Below, piece by piece: positions 35,309 to 42,636 of a DNA stretch of 64,000 nt. The notes below the pieces were generated by a model that worked only from the letters and a program-made list of their open reading frames with translations, ran no database searches and was not told the DNA's origin. This DNA comes from Caenispirillum bisanense (GTDB taxonomy: Bacteria > Pseudomonadota > Alphaproteobacteria > Rhodospirillales > Rhodospirillaceae). The translations under genes and the position numbers were made by a program. The DNA lies in the NCBI RefSeq assembly GCF_900230255.1, contig NZ_OCNJ01000004.1:62001-126000 (forward strand). The letters are read 5' to 3'. How positions within the stretch are numbered: the first letter of the stretch is position 1; each line of letters opens with the position of its first letter.

Positions 35309-35707
35309 AAAACTCTCCTGGTCGTCGCACGGCCGGGCGTCTGATGCGCTGTGCGGCCGAGGTTTCAAAACGGCATTGTCGTCGCCGGCGTCCCGTGGGG
35401 CGCCTTCCTGCGCGGACACGCGATACGGGGCCGCATTCATAACCCGTCCGCCGCCTGTGGGCAACGTCGAGGATTGGCGGCGGTCCCCTTTTCTTGCCCT
35501 GGTCGCGGCGCGGGCCGGGGTCCGGCGTACAACACGACGCGGCGGACCGGCCTGCGGTTCGCGATCGGCGCGCCGCGGCATCCTGTGCTTGCACTTTCGC
35601 GCCGATTTTCCCCATATCTGGCGGCTGTCGCCGGTGCCTTTGCGGGGCCGGCGGCGCATCGCCGATCAGGTGACCGAGCCAAGGCCAGACAAGAAGGATT
35701 GCTCGAG
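35309..35707. other. Intergenic region between hpf and htpG
   Basis: 399 bases without a convincing gene. It holds the heat-shock promoter of htpG (35588-35617) and the upstream region of the hibernation factor. An ORF that reads through into htpG has no supporting features. Confidence 0.7.
35588..35617 (+). promoter_or_regulatory. Sigma32 (RpoH) heat-shock promoter of htpG
   Basis: CTTGCA (35588-35593) is followed after 16 bases by CCCCATAT (35610-35617). This matches the heat-shock pattern CTTGAA/CCCCATNT with one mismatch. Starting about 35625, it leaves a leader near 80 bases before htpG, a classic RpoH target. Confidence 0.7.
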
Positions 35708-37585
35708 ATGGCTGAAGAAAAGTTGCAGTTCCAGGCGGAAGTGGCGCGCGTGCTCGACATCGTCGTCCACAGCCTCTACTCCCACAAGGAGATCTTCCTG
35801 CGCGAGCTGGTGTCCAACGCCTCCGACGCCTGCGACAAGCTGCGCTGGATGGCGCTGACGCAGCCGGAACTGACCGCCGACGACCCGGGCTTCCGCATCA
35901 CGCTGATCCCGAACAAGGACGCCAAGACGCTGACCGTCGCCGACAACGGCGTCGGCATGAACCGCGACGAGCTGATCGAGAACCTGGGCACCATCGCCCG
36001 CTCCGGCACCGGCGAGTTCCTGCGCCAGCTGACCGGCGATTCGCGGAAGGACGTGTCGCTCATCGGCCAGTTCGGCGTCGGCTTCTATTCCGCCTTCATG
36101 GTCGCCCAGTCGGTGGAGGTGGTCACCCGCCGCGCCGGCGACGCCCACGGCTGGCGCTGGACTTCCGACGGCACCGGCAGCTTCACGGTGGCCGAGGCCG
36201 CCGACGCCGCCCGCGGCACCCGCGTCGTGCTGCACCTGAAGGACGAGGAGCACGAGTTCCTCGAGCCCTTCCGCCTGCGCCACATCGTCAAGACCTACTC
36301 CGACCACATCGCCATCCCCGTGCAGCTGAAGGACGGCGACGCCGAGCCCGAGACGCTGAACGAGGCCTCGGCCCTGTGGACCCGGTCGAAGGACGAGATC
36401 ACGGCCGAGCAATACAAGGAATTCTACCACCACGTCGCGCATACCTTCGACGAGCCCTGGCTGACCCTGCACACCAAGGCCGAAGGCGCCATCGAATACA
36501 CCAGCCTGCTGTTCGTGCCGACGCAGAAGCCCTTCGACCTGTTCCAGCCCGACCGCAAGCAGCACCTGCGGCTCTACGTCAACCGCGTGTTCATCACCGA
36601 CGACTGCGAGGGCCTGCTGCCGGCGTGGCTGCGCTTCGTGCGCGGCGTGGTCGACAGCCCCGACCTGCCGCTCAACGTCAGCCGCGAGATGCTGCAGCAC
36701 AACCCGCTGCTGAAGAAGATCCAGAACGGTCTCGTCAACAAGCTGCTCGGCGAACTGAAGAAGAAGGCCGCCGACGCGCCCGAGGACTACGCGCGCTTCT
36801 GGGACGTCTTCGGCCCGGTGGTGAAGGAGGGCATGTACGAGGACTTCGAGCGCCGCGACAAGATCACCGAGCTGGTCCGCTTCCGCACCACCCACGGCGA
36901 GGACCTCGTGTCCTTCGAGGACTACGTGGGCCGCATGAAGGAAGGCCAGACCCACATCTACTACATCACCGGCGACGACCGCGCCGCCATCGCCCAGAGC
37001 CCCTTGCTGGAAGGCTACCGCGCCAAGGGCGTCGAGGTGCTGCTGCTCACCGACCCCATCGACGAGTTCTGGGTCGCCAACGCGCCCGGCTACAAGGACT
37101 TCGGCATGAAGTCGGTGGCCGCCGGCGGCACCGACCTCGCCGCCATCAAGGGCGCGGAGGACGACAAGGCCGCCGAGGAGCGCAAGAAGGACGAGGCCCC
37201 GCGCGAGGACCTCGACAGCCTGGTGACGCTGCTGAAGGCGACGCTCGGCACCAAGGTGAAGGACGTGCGGCCCTCCGACCGCCTGACCGAAAGCCCGGTG
37301 TGTCTGGTGGCCGACGAAGGCGACATGCCCATGCACCTGGAACGCCTGCTGCGCGCCCACAAGCAGAAGGACGACGAGACGCCGCGCGTGCTGGAGATCA
37401 ACCCGGCGCACGCCCTCATCAAGCACATGGCCGCCCGCGCCACGGCCGGCGCCTCGCCCGACCTGGAGGACATGGCCTACCTGCTGCTCGACCAGGCGCG
37501 CATCGTGGAAGGCGAGGCCCCGACCGACCCGGTGGCCTTCGGCAAGCGCCTCGCCAAGGTGATGGCCAAGGGCATCGCCGCCTGA
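35708..37585 (+). CDS. htpG: Molecular chaperone HtpG (Hsp90)
   Basis: Cytosolic Hsp90 chaperone, 625 aa. The N-terminal GHKL ATPase has ELVSNASDACDKLRW, DNGVGMNRDELI, GTIARSGTGEFL and GQFGVGFYSAFMV; the middle domain has LYVNRVFITDDCEGLLPAWL and NVSREMLQHNPLL; the C-terminal dimerisation domain closes the protein. ATG at 35708 with AAGGA upstream gives MAEEKLQFQAEVARVL, the family start. Heat-shock control is indicated by the promoter upstream. A twelve-pair hairpin follows the gene. Confidence 0.98.
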   Translation: MAEEKLQFQAEVARVLDIVVHSLYSHKEIFLRELVSNASDACDKLRWMALTQPELTADDPGFRITLIPNKDAKTLTVADNGVGMNRDELIENLGTIARSGTGEFLRQLTGDSRKDVSLIGQFGVGFYSAFMVAQSVEVVTRRAGDAHGWRWTSDGTGSFTVAEAADAARGTRVVLHLKDEEHEFLEPFRLRHIVKTYSDHIAIPVQLKDGDAEPETLNEASALWTRSKDEITAEQYKEFYHHVAHTFDEPWLTLHTKAEGAIEYTSLLFVPTQKPFDLFQPDRKQHLRLYVNRVFITDDCEGLLPAWLRFVRGVVDSPDLPLNVSREMLQHNPLLKKIQNGLVNKLLGELKKKAADAPEDYARFWDVFGPVVKEGMYEDFERRDKITELVRFRTTHGEDLVSFEDYVGRMKEGQTHIYYITGDDRAAIAQSPLLEGYRAKGVEVLLLTDPIDEFWVANAPGYKDFGMKSVAAGGTDLAAIKGAEDDKAAEERKKDEAPREDLDSLVTLLKATLGTKVKDVRPSDRLTESPVCLVADEGDMPMHLERLLRAHKQKDDETPRVLEINPAHALIKHMAARATAGASPDLEDMAYLLLDQARIVEGEAPTDPVAFGKRLAKVMAKGIAA

Positions 37586-37611
37586 CGCCTGGTACCTGAG
37601 AGCACGCCGAC

Positions 37612-37643
37612 GCGGCGGCCCGTTGCAGGCGACGGGCCGCCGC
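37612..37643 (+). terminator. Hairpin downstream of htpG
   Basis: GCGGCGGCCCGT (37612-37623) and ACGGGCCGCCGC (37632-37643) form a perfect twelve-pair stem with an eight-base loop, 26 bases after the htpG stop. The T-run is absent. Confidence 0.55.
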
Positions 37644-37681
37644 GCCATACTTCGGGGCAGCACATGCAGGAGGAGCGCGTC

Positions 37682-37921
37682 ATGCGCACACCCGTCCAGG
37701 GTTACGCCGACGAGGCGACCAAGGCCCGCCTCGACTTCCTCAGCCGCACCACCGGCCAGCCCGCCGAGGACCTGGTCAGCGAGGCGGTGGCCCAGTACGC
37801 CGAATACGAAGCCTGGAAGCTGGAACAGATCCGCCAGGGCATCGCCGACGCGGATGCCGGCAGGTTCGTGCCGGAGGAAGAGGTGGAAGCCTTTTTCGAC
37901 GACTGGGAGGCCAACGGCTGA
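37682..37921 (+). CDS. Antitoxin of a ParD/RelB-type toxin-antitoxin pair
   Basis: 79-residue protein with an N-terminal ribbon-helix-helix-like segment (ARLDFLSRTTGQPAEDLVSEAVAQY) and an acidic C-terminus (PEEEVEAFFDDWEANG) that would wrap the toxin. ATG at 37682 is preferred because AGGAGG (37668-37673) lies eight bases upstream; an earlier ATG at 37664 lacks a site. One base separates it from the toxin gene. It probably represses its own operon. The position right behind htpG is a plausible insertion site. Confidence 0.85.
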   Translation: MRTPVQGYADEATKARLDFLSRTTGQPAEDLVSEAVAQYAEYEAWKLEQIRQGIADADAGRFVPEEEVEAFFDDWEANG

Positions 37922-37922
37922 G

Positions 37923-38207
37923 ATGCGCGTCCGCTGGACGGTCCACGCCATCCGCCAGCTCGCGGAGGTTCGCGCCTACATCGCGGAGGACAACCCCGCG
38001 GCGGCACGCTGGGTCGCGCGGCGTCTCCGCCAGACGGCAGCCCTGCTTCGTGCGCAGCCTTTCATGGGTCGCAGCACGTCGCACGGTCAGAGGGAGCTGC
38101 TGGTCTCGCAGCTCCCCTACATCATCGCCTATCGCATCGCTGATCCGGACACGGTCGAAGTCCTGGGCGTCGTCCACACGGCGCGCGATCGCCCGGCGCC
38201 ACGCTGA
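37923..38207 (+). CDS. ParE/RelE-family toxin
   Basis: 94-residue toxin fold protein: VRWTVHAIRQLAEVRAYIA, then AARWVARRLRQTAALLRAQP, GRSTSHGQRELLVSQLPYII and the C-terminal VEVLGVVHTARDR, all typical of ParE. ParE poisons gyrase and RelE cleaves mRNA; the two cannot be separated safely here, but the RELLV...YIIAYR pattern favours ParE. Codon use is less GC-biased at third positions than the neighbours, consistent with acquisition. Confidence 0.88.
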   Translation: MRVRWTVHAIRQLAEVRAYIAEDNPAAARWVARRLRQTAALLRAQPFMGRSTSHGQRELLVSQLPYIIAYRIADPDTVEVLGVVHTARDRPAPR

Positions 38208-38241
38208 GGTCGTCCAGTCCAGATAGCGACCCGCCCTTCGG

Positions 38242-39024
38242 TCACACGGCGGACCCGCCGGCCCGTGCCCACGCCGCCAGCTCGACCAGCACCCGGCGGG
38301 CGGCGTCGGCGTCGGCGAGGGGTTCGTCGAAGGGCAGGCGGGCGCTTTCTTCCTCGCGCACCAGGTCGCAGCCGTCGGCGTCGATGGCGGCCATGCGCCA
38401 GCCCGTCCCGTCGCGCCCGAGCAGGCGCGTCGCGTAGAGGTCGATCGCCTCGCCGTGGTCGTCGTTCATGTGACCGCAGATGCCGTCCTCGGCGGCGGCG
38501 AGGGCCGCGGCGGCGTCCGCCGGCGTCAGCACCCCGGCCGGCTCGTCGATCCACACCGCGCGGGCGAAGCCGCCGACGAAGTGCACGCGCGCGATCTCCA
38601 TGCGGAAGAAGGCGAAGTCGCCGAAGCCGGCATAGAGCGCCGCCGCCGGGTGGCGCGCCAGGAAGCGGCGGCGGCAGCGCTCGCGCACCGCCGCGTCGTC
38701 GATGCGGCGGATGCGGCCCATGACGGTGACGCGCTCGCCGGTCTGCGGGTTGGCGAGGCCGTCCGTGTCCTCCAGCAGCAGGGCGGCGCGGTCGTCGGCG
38801 GCGAGGTTGCGGGTGTGGTCCGACAGTCCCGACAGCAGCAGGATCGGGCTGGCGTCGTGGTCGGTGGCGATGGTCACCAGGCTGACGTAGGGCGCACCGG
38901 GGTCGCGCTCGCCGGCCACCGTCATGGTGGTGGACAGGGCGGCCTTGGGGCGGCTGCGCAGCAGGCGGCGCACCGCCTCGCGGTGGGTGCGGCCGGGCTT
39001 GATGGTGGGGATCTCGGGGGTCAT
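38242..39024 (-). CDS. HugZ-like pyridoxamine-phosphate-oxidase-fold protein with DUF2470
   Basis: 260-residue soluble protein. Residues 10-160 form a split beta-barrel FMN/haem-binding fold (RPKAALSTTMTV, PYVSLVTIATDHDASPILLLSGLSDHTRNL, RVTVMGRIRRI) and residues 175-255 a DUF2470 domain (ICGHMNDDHGEAIDLYA). This pair occurs in HugZ-type haem-degrading enzymes and related FMN proteins. The C-terminal HMNDDH is the likely haem-contact motif. Start ATG at 39024; the longer frame upstream lacks features. It is divergent to the copper genes. Confidence 0.85.
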   Translation of the reverse strand: MTPEIPTIKPGRTHREAVRRLLRSRPKAALSTTMTVAGERDPGAPYVSLVTIATDHDASPILLLSGLSDHTRNLAADDRAALLLEDTDGLANPQTGERVTVMGRIRRIDDAAVRERCRRRFLARHPAAALYAGFGDFAFFRMEIARVHFVGGFARAVWIDEPAGVLTPADAAAALAAAEDGICGHMNDDHGEAIDLYATRLLGRDGTGWRMAAIDADGCDLVREEESARLPFDEPLADADAARRVLVELAAWARAGGSAV

Positions 39025-39128
39025 GGCGGGCTCTTGCTCGGAAACGGGCGGGGCGGAGGCGATGCCCCTACATTCGGTCGGCGAAGGGGGCTTGGCAACC
39101 GCCCGTGAAACGCGCCACACTGCCGGCC

Positions 39129-39569
39129 ATGCAGCGACGCTCGCCGACAGGCGCGCGGTCGGCCGACCAGCGACCGCGCATGTTCCAACGCCCTGCCGGG
39201 TTCTCCGCCTGGCTGGCGCTGGTGGCGTTGCTGCTGCAGGTGGTCGTTCCCCTGGGGCAGGCCGTCCCCCTCCCGGCCGGGGCCGACTCACCGCTGCGCA
39301 GCCTGGTGATCTGCACGGCCTATGGCCCGCGCGTGGTCGACCAGGGGGCCGACGCCCGCGGCGGCGCCTCCCCTTCCGCCGCCGCTGCCGCCCACAGCTG
39401 CCCCGTCTGTTCCTCCCTCGGCTTCTGCGCCGTGCCGGCGCCCGCCGTGGCCGCTCCCCTTCCGGCCGCCGCTCCGCTGGCCGTCGCCGCCGGGGCCGCC
39501 GATGCGGTCCGCCCCGACCGCAGCCCGGCCTCGACCCGTGCCCGCGGCCCGCCTGCCGCCGTCGCCTGA
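39129..39569 (+). CDS. DUF2946-like small membrane protein
   Basis: About 146 residues: one N-terminal membrane segment (GFSAWLALVALLLQVVVPLG), a linker with HSCPVCSSLGFCAVPAP and a Pro/Ala-rich second half. The CPVC-x-Cys pattern and place before a PCu(A)C gene fit the DUF2946 family, often found with copper handling. The start is uncertain: GTG 39105, ATG 39129 or ATG 39180 are possible; I used 39129. Confidence 0.65.
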   Translation: MQRRSPTGARSADQRPRMFQRPAGFSAWLALVALLLQVVVPLGQAVPLPAGADSPLRSLVICTAYGPRVVDQGADARGGASPSAAAAAHSCPVCSSLGFCAVPAPAVAAPLPAAAPLAVAAGAADAVRPDRSPASTRARGPPAAVA

Positions 39570-39648
39570 CCCCTCCGTTCCTTCCGTTTCGTCAGACGAC
39601 CCGACGAGGCGCGCCGTGCCGGCCGCCCGTCCGCAGGAGACCTCATCC

Positions 39649-40203
39649 GTGTTCACGCGCATCCTCGCCGCCGGCGCCGCCGCGGCCACCCTCGCCGTCG
39701 CCCTGTCCGCCGCCGCCGTCGCCCACGGCGACAACAACGCCCAGGTCGGCCCCATCGAGATCGGCCACGCCTGGGCGCGCGCCACGCCCCCCATGGCCCC
39801 GGCCGGCGGCGGCTTCCTGGAACTGAAGAATACCGGCACCACCGCCGACGCCCTGATCGCCGCCAAGGCCGACGTGTCGGAGCGGACCGAGCTGCACACC
39901 CACATCAAGGACGGCGACGTCATGAAGATGCGCCAGGTGGAGCGCGTCGAGATCCCGGCCGGCGGCGAAGTCGCCCTGCAGCCGGGCAGCTTCCACGTCA
40001 TGTTCATCGGCCTGAAGAAGCCGCTGGCGGCGGGCGAGAGCTTCCCCGTCACCCTGACCTTCGAAAAGGCCGGCAGCGTCACCGTTCCCATGAAGGTCAA
40101 CGCCATCGGCACCATGACCTACGACGGTGCCATGGGGGGTGGTTCGGGCCAGGGCGGCATGCAGCACGGCAGCATGCAGCACGGCCAGAAGAGCGCCAAC
40201 TGA
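39649..40203 (+). CDS. Periplasmic copper chaperone PCu(A)C
   Basis: 184-residue exported protein that delivers copper(I) to cytochrome oxidase. A signal peptide (FTRILAAGAAAATLAVALSAAAVAHG) precedes the domain; the ligand set is seen in the His of HAWARAT, the Met of TPPMAPAGGGFLELKN and the ELHTHIKDGDVMKMR motif. The tail MQHGSMQHG may add copper sites. GTG at 39649, with GCAGGAGA upstream. The DUF2946 gene lies 79 bases before. Confidence 0.92.
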   Translation: MFTRILAAGAAAATLAVALSAAAVAHGDNNAQVGPIEIGHAWARATPPMAPAGGGFLELKNTGTTADALIAAKADVSERTELHTHIKDGDVMKMRQVERVEIPAGGEVALQPGSFHVMFIGLKKPLAAGESFPVTLTFEKAGSVTVPMKVNAIGTMTYDGAMGGGSGQGGMQHGSMQHGQKSAN

Positions 40204-40227
40204 GATCGTTCCGGTCGCGGCGGCGTC

Positions 40228-41004
40228 TCAGGGCGCCGTCGCCACCAGGAACAGGCGGCGGAAGGAAAACGGCGTGCGCCCGTCGGGGTCGGCGGGATAG
40301 GCCGCGCGCAGCGCCGCCGCATAGGCCGCCGACAGGTCCTGCGTCTCCTCGGGCGACAGCAGGCCGAGCAGCGGGCGCAGGATGGTGCTTTCCGTCCAGG
40401 CGAAGACCGGGTCCTCGCCGTCGAGCAGATGCAGGTATTCCGTCGTCCAGATGTCTACATCCGCGGCCAGCGGCGCCAGCAGGCGGCGGTACGCGGCCGG
40501 GCGGGCGACGGGCGCCTCGCGTAGCGCCGGCCGCAGGCGGTTCTCCCACCGCGGATCATGGGCGATGCGAAACAGGGCCTGGTGGCTCGGCGCCGCGAAA
40601 TTGTCGGGCATCTGAACCGCCAGCACACCGCCGGGGCGCAGGCCGGCCATCAGGCGCGGCAGCAGCGTCGCGTGGTCGTCGAGCCAGTGCAGGGCGGCGT
40701 TGGAGAAGATCAGATCGGCGGCGGCCGGCGGCGGCGGCCACGACGCCAGATCGGCCTCCACCCACGACAGGGTCGCGGGGCCTTCGGCCTTGGCGCGCGC
40801 CAGCATGGCGGGCGAGGAATCGACGCCGGTGATGCGGGCCTCTGGCCAGCGGGCGGCCAGCAGGCGCGTCGCCGTCCCGGTGCCGCAGCCGAGATCGAGA
40901 ACGTCGGCCGGGGCCTCCAGCGTCACCCGCGCCAGCAGATCGAGCGCCGGGCGCAGCCGCGGCGCGGCGTGGGCGAGGTAGCGTGCGGGGTTCCAGTCGG
41001 TCAT
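40228..41004 (-). CDS. tam: Trans-aconitate 2-methyltransferase
   Basis: SAM-dependent methyltransferase, 258 aa, close to E. coli Tam. MTDWNPARYLAHAAPRLRPA is the family start; motif I is VLDLGCGTGTATRLLA, followed by ITGVDSSPAMLARAK and NAALHWLDDHATLLPRL. Tam methylates trans-aconitate, which inhibits aconitase. Convergent to the copper chaperone gene. ATG at 41004 is used, since the longer frame upstream belongs to the opposite strand. Confidence 0.92.
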   Translation of the reverse strand: MTDWNPARYLAHAAPRLRPALDLLARVTLEAPADVLDLGCGTGTATRLLAARWPEARITGVDSSPAMLARAKAEGPATLSWVEADLASWPPPPAAADLIFSNAALHWLDDHATLLPRLMAGLRPGGVLAVQMPDNFAAPSHQALFRIAHDPRWENRLRPALREAPVARPAAYRRLLAPLAADVDIWTTEYLHLLDGEDPVFAWTESTILRPLLGLLSPEETQDLSAAYAAALRAAYPADPDGRTPFSFRRLFLVATAP

Positions 41005-41030
41005 GCCGAGGTCGCTCCCGCCCCGCGGTG

Positions 41031-41207
41031 TCAGTCCTTGTAGCCGCCGTTGGTGATGAGGCGCCACACGTAGAACACCGCGAAGCCGAACATGATCAGG
41101 CCCATGGCGCCGACGGCGCCGTCTTCGGCGCGGGACGTGAACAGCAGGCCGAGCAGCCCCATGACGACCATCAGGGTTCCGGAGATCCAGCTGGAAAGAG
41201 TGTTCAC
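41031..41207 (-). CDS. Small two-span membrane protein
   Basis: 58 residues from GTG at 41207: two hydrophobic segments (SGTLMVVMGLLGLLFTS, GAMGLIMFGFAVFYVWRLI) and the tail TNGGYKD. GGGAG lies nine bases upstream of the GTG; an ATG at 41246 would add 13 residues. Function unknown. It precedes tam by 26 bases on the minus strand. Confidence 0.7.
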   Translation of the reverse strand: MNTLSSWISGTLMVVMGLLGLLFTSRAEDGAVGAMGLIMFGFAVFYVWRLITNGGYKD

Positions 41208-41352
41208 GATCAGAGACTCCCGCTTGCACAAGACGGCCGAGGCCATGGTTGCGCCCCGTCTTAGCGCAAAACGGCGCGCGGATGAAGCACCGACTTGCCT
41301 CCGCCGCCCGCCACCGGCCCCTTGCTGCGGCGACCGCCCCGTGATAGCACAT

Positions 41353-41370
41353 CCCAAACGATCGTTCGGG
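41353..41370 (+). promoter_or_regulatory. Operator-like palindrome upstream of the TetR gene
   Basis: An 18-base near-perfect palindrome CCCAAACGATCGTTCGGG with one mismatched pair lies 15 bases before the TetR gene. The eight bases ATCGTTTG of its reverse complement occur again at 41993-42000 before the HPP gene, suggesting one regulator acts on both. Confidence 0.65.
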
Positions 41371-41385
41371 ATGGAGGGCGGACCC

Positions 41386-41934
41386 ATGCGGCTGACGCGC
41401 GAAGACGTGGTCGGACGGGCGGTGGAGGTGTTCCGCCGCCGCGGCTTCCATGGCACCTCCATGGCCGATCTGGCCGCCGCCTGCGGCATTCTCAAGGGCA
41501 GCCTGTACCATCACTTCCCGAGCAAGGACGACCTGGCCCTGGCGGTGCTGGAGGACATCCACGCCCACTTCCGCGCCGCCGTCTTCCCCCGCGCCCTCGG
41601 CTCCGCCGCGCCGGCCGACCGCATGCGGGCGCTGACGCGGGCGGTGGCGGACTACTTCGCCGCCCGCGACGGGTCCTGCCTCATGGGTGCCTTCGCCCTG
41701 GAGATCGGGGCGAGCGACGAGCGCTTCGCCGTGCGCATCCGCGCCTACTTCGACGACTGGGCCGCCGCCGCCGCCGCACCGCTGGAGCCGCGCCACGGCG
41801 CGGTGGAGGCGCAACGACTGGGGCACGACTTCGTCGCCCGCACGCAAGGGGCGCTGCTGTTCCTCAAACTGTCGGGCGACGACGAGCCGCTCGCCCGCTG
41901 CCACGCCGCCATGGTGACCGCCGCCGGCGGCTGA
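41386..41934 (+). CDS. TetR/AcrR-family transcriptional regulator
   Basis: 182-residue repressor. The N-terminal helix-turn-helix (REDVVGRAVEVFRRRGFHGT, then GILKGSLYHHFPSKDDL) is clear; the C-terminal helical ligand domain has one Cys pair (Cys in DGSCLMGAFAL). ATG at 41386 with GGAGGG seven bases upstream. A palindrome just upstream suggests autoregulation, and a matching half-site lies before the HPP gene that follows 88 bases later. Confidence 0.93.
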   Translation: MRLTREDVVGRAVEVFRRRGFHGTSMADLAAACGILKGSLYHHFPSKDDLALAVLEDIHAHFRAAVFPRALGSAAPADRMRALTRAVADYFAARDGSCLMGAFALEIGASDERFAVRIRAYFDDWAAAAAAPLEPRHGAVEAQRLGHDFVARTQGALLFLKLSGDDEPLARCHAAMVTAAGG

Positions 41935-41989
41935 CCTTGCGCCAACGCGCCGGGTCCATGCCCGGCTCGACATTTTCCCGCATTACCAA

Positions 41990-42000
41990 CCAATCGTTTG
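41990..42000 (+). promoter_or_regulatory. Half-operator before the HPP gene
   Basis: CCAATCGTTTG at 41990-42000 shares eight bases with the reverse complement of the TetR palindrome. It sits 23 bases before the HPP start. Short match; suggestive only. Confidence 0.4.
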
Positions 42001-42022
42001 TTCGTTTCAGGAGAGTTCGACC

Positions 42023-42532
42023 ATGATCCGCCCTTTCCTCGCCAAGATGCGCGGCACCGGCCGGCCGCCCGCCGGCCCCGGTCTTCGCCATGCCGCCGCG
42101 GCGGGTCTCGGCGGCGGGGTGGCCCTGGCCGTCGTGGCGCTGCTGTCGGTGTGGGCCGAGGCGCCGCTGCTCATCGCGCCCTTCGGCGCCAGCTGCGTGC
42201 TGCTGTTCGCCGTGCCCGACAGCCCGCTCGCCCAGCCGCGCAACGTCATCGGCGGCCACGGGGTGGCGGCGCTGGTGGGCGTGCTGTTCCTCCTCGCCTT
42301 CGGGGCGGCATGGTGGGTGGCGCCGCTCGCCGCCGGGGCGGCCATCGCCGCCATGGTCGCCCTGCGCGTGGTCCATCCGCCGGCCGGGGCCAATCCGCTG
42401 GTGGTGATCGCCGGCGGTCACGGCTTCGGCTTCGTGGCGAGCCCGGTGCTGACCGGCGCCGCCGTGCTGGTGGCGGTGGCGCTGGTGGTCAACAACCTGC
42501 CGCGCGACCGCCGCTACCCGGCTTATTGGTAG
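42023..42532 (+). CDS. HPP family membrane protein
   Basis: 169-residue integral membrane protein with four to five spans. The family motif VVHPPAGANPL (about 117-127) and IAPFGASCVLLFAVPDSPLAQPRNVIGGH are clear. A plant and cyanobacterial HPP protein transports nitrite; the substrate here is unknown. CAGGAGAG precedes the ATG. Likely under the neighbouring TetR repressor. Confidence 0.9.
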   Translation: MIRPFLAKMRGTGRPPAGPGLRHAAAAGLGGGVALAVVALLSVWAEAPLLIAPFGASCVLLFAVPDSPLAQPRNVIGGHGVAALVGVLFLLAFGAAWWVAPLAAGAAIAAMVALRVVHPPAGANPLVVIAGGHGFGFVASPVLTGAAVLVAVALVVNNLPRDRRYPAYW

Positions 42533-42636
42533 AGCGTCCTGACCGGCGCGAAAGCCCATAAACTGCGCCCCGTTGCCCGCGCGGCCCGGAGTCGCGATAA
42601 TCGGCCGCGTTTTCCAACACCCTCGGGGGGGACTCC

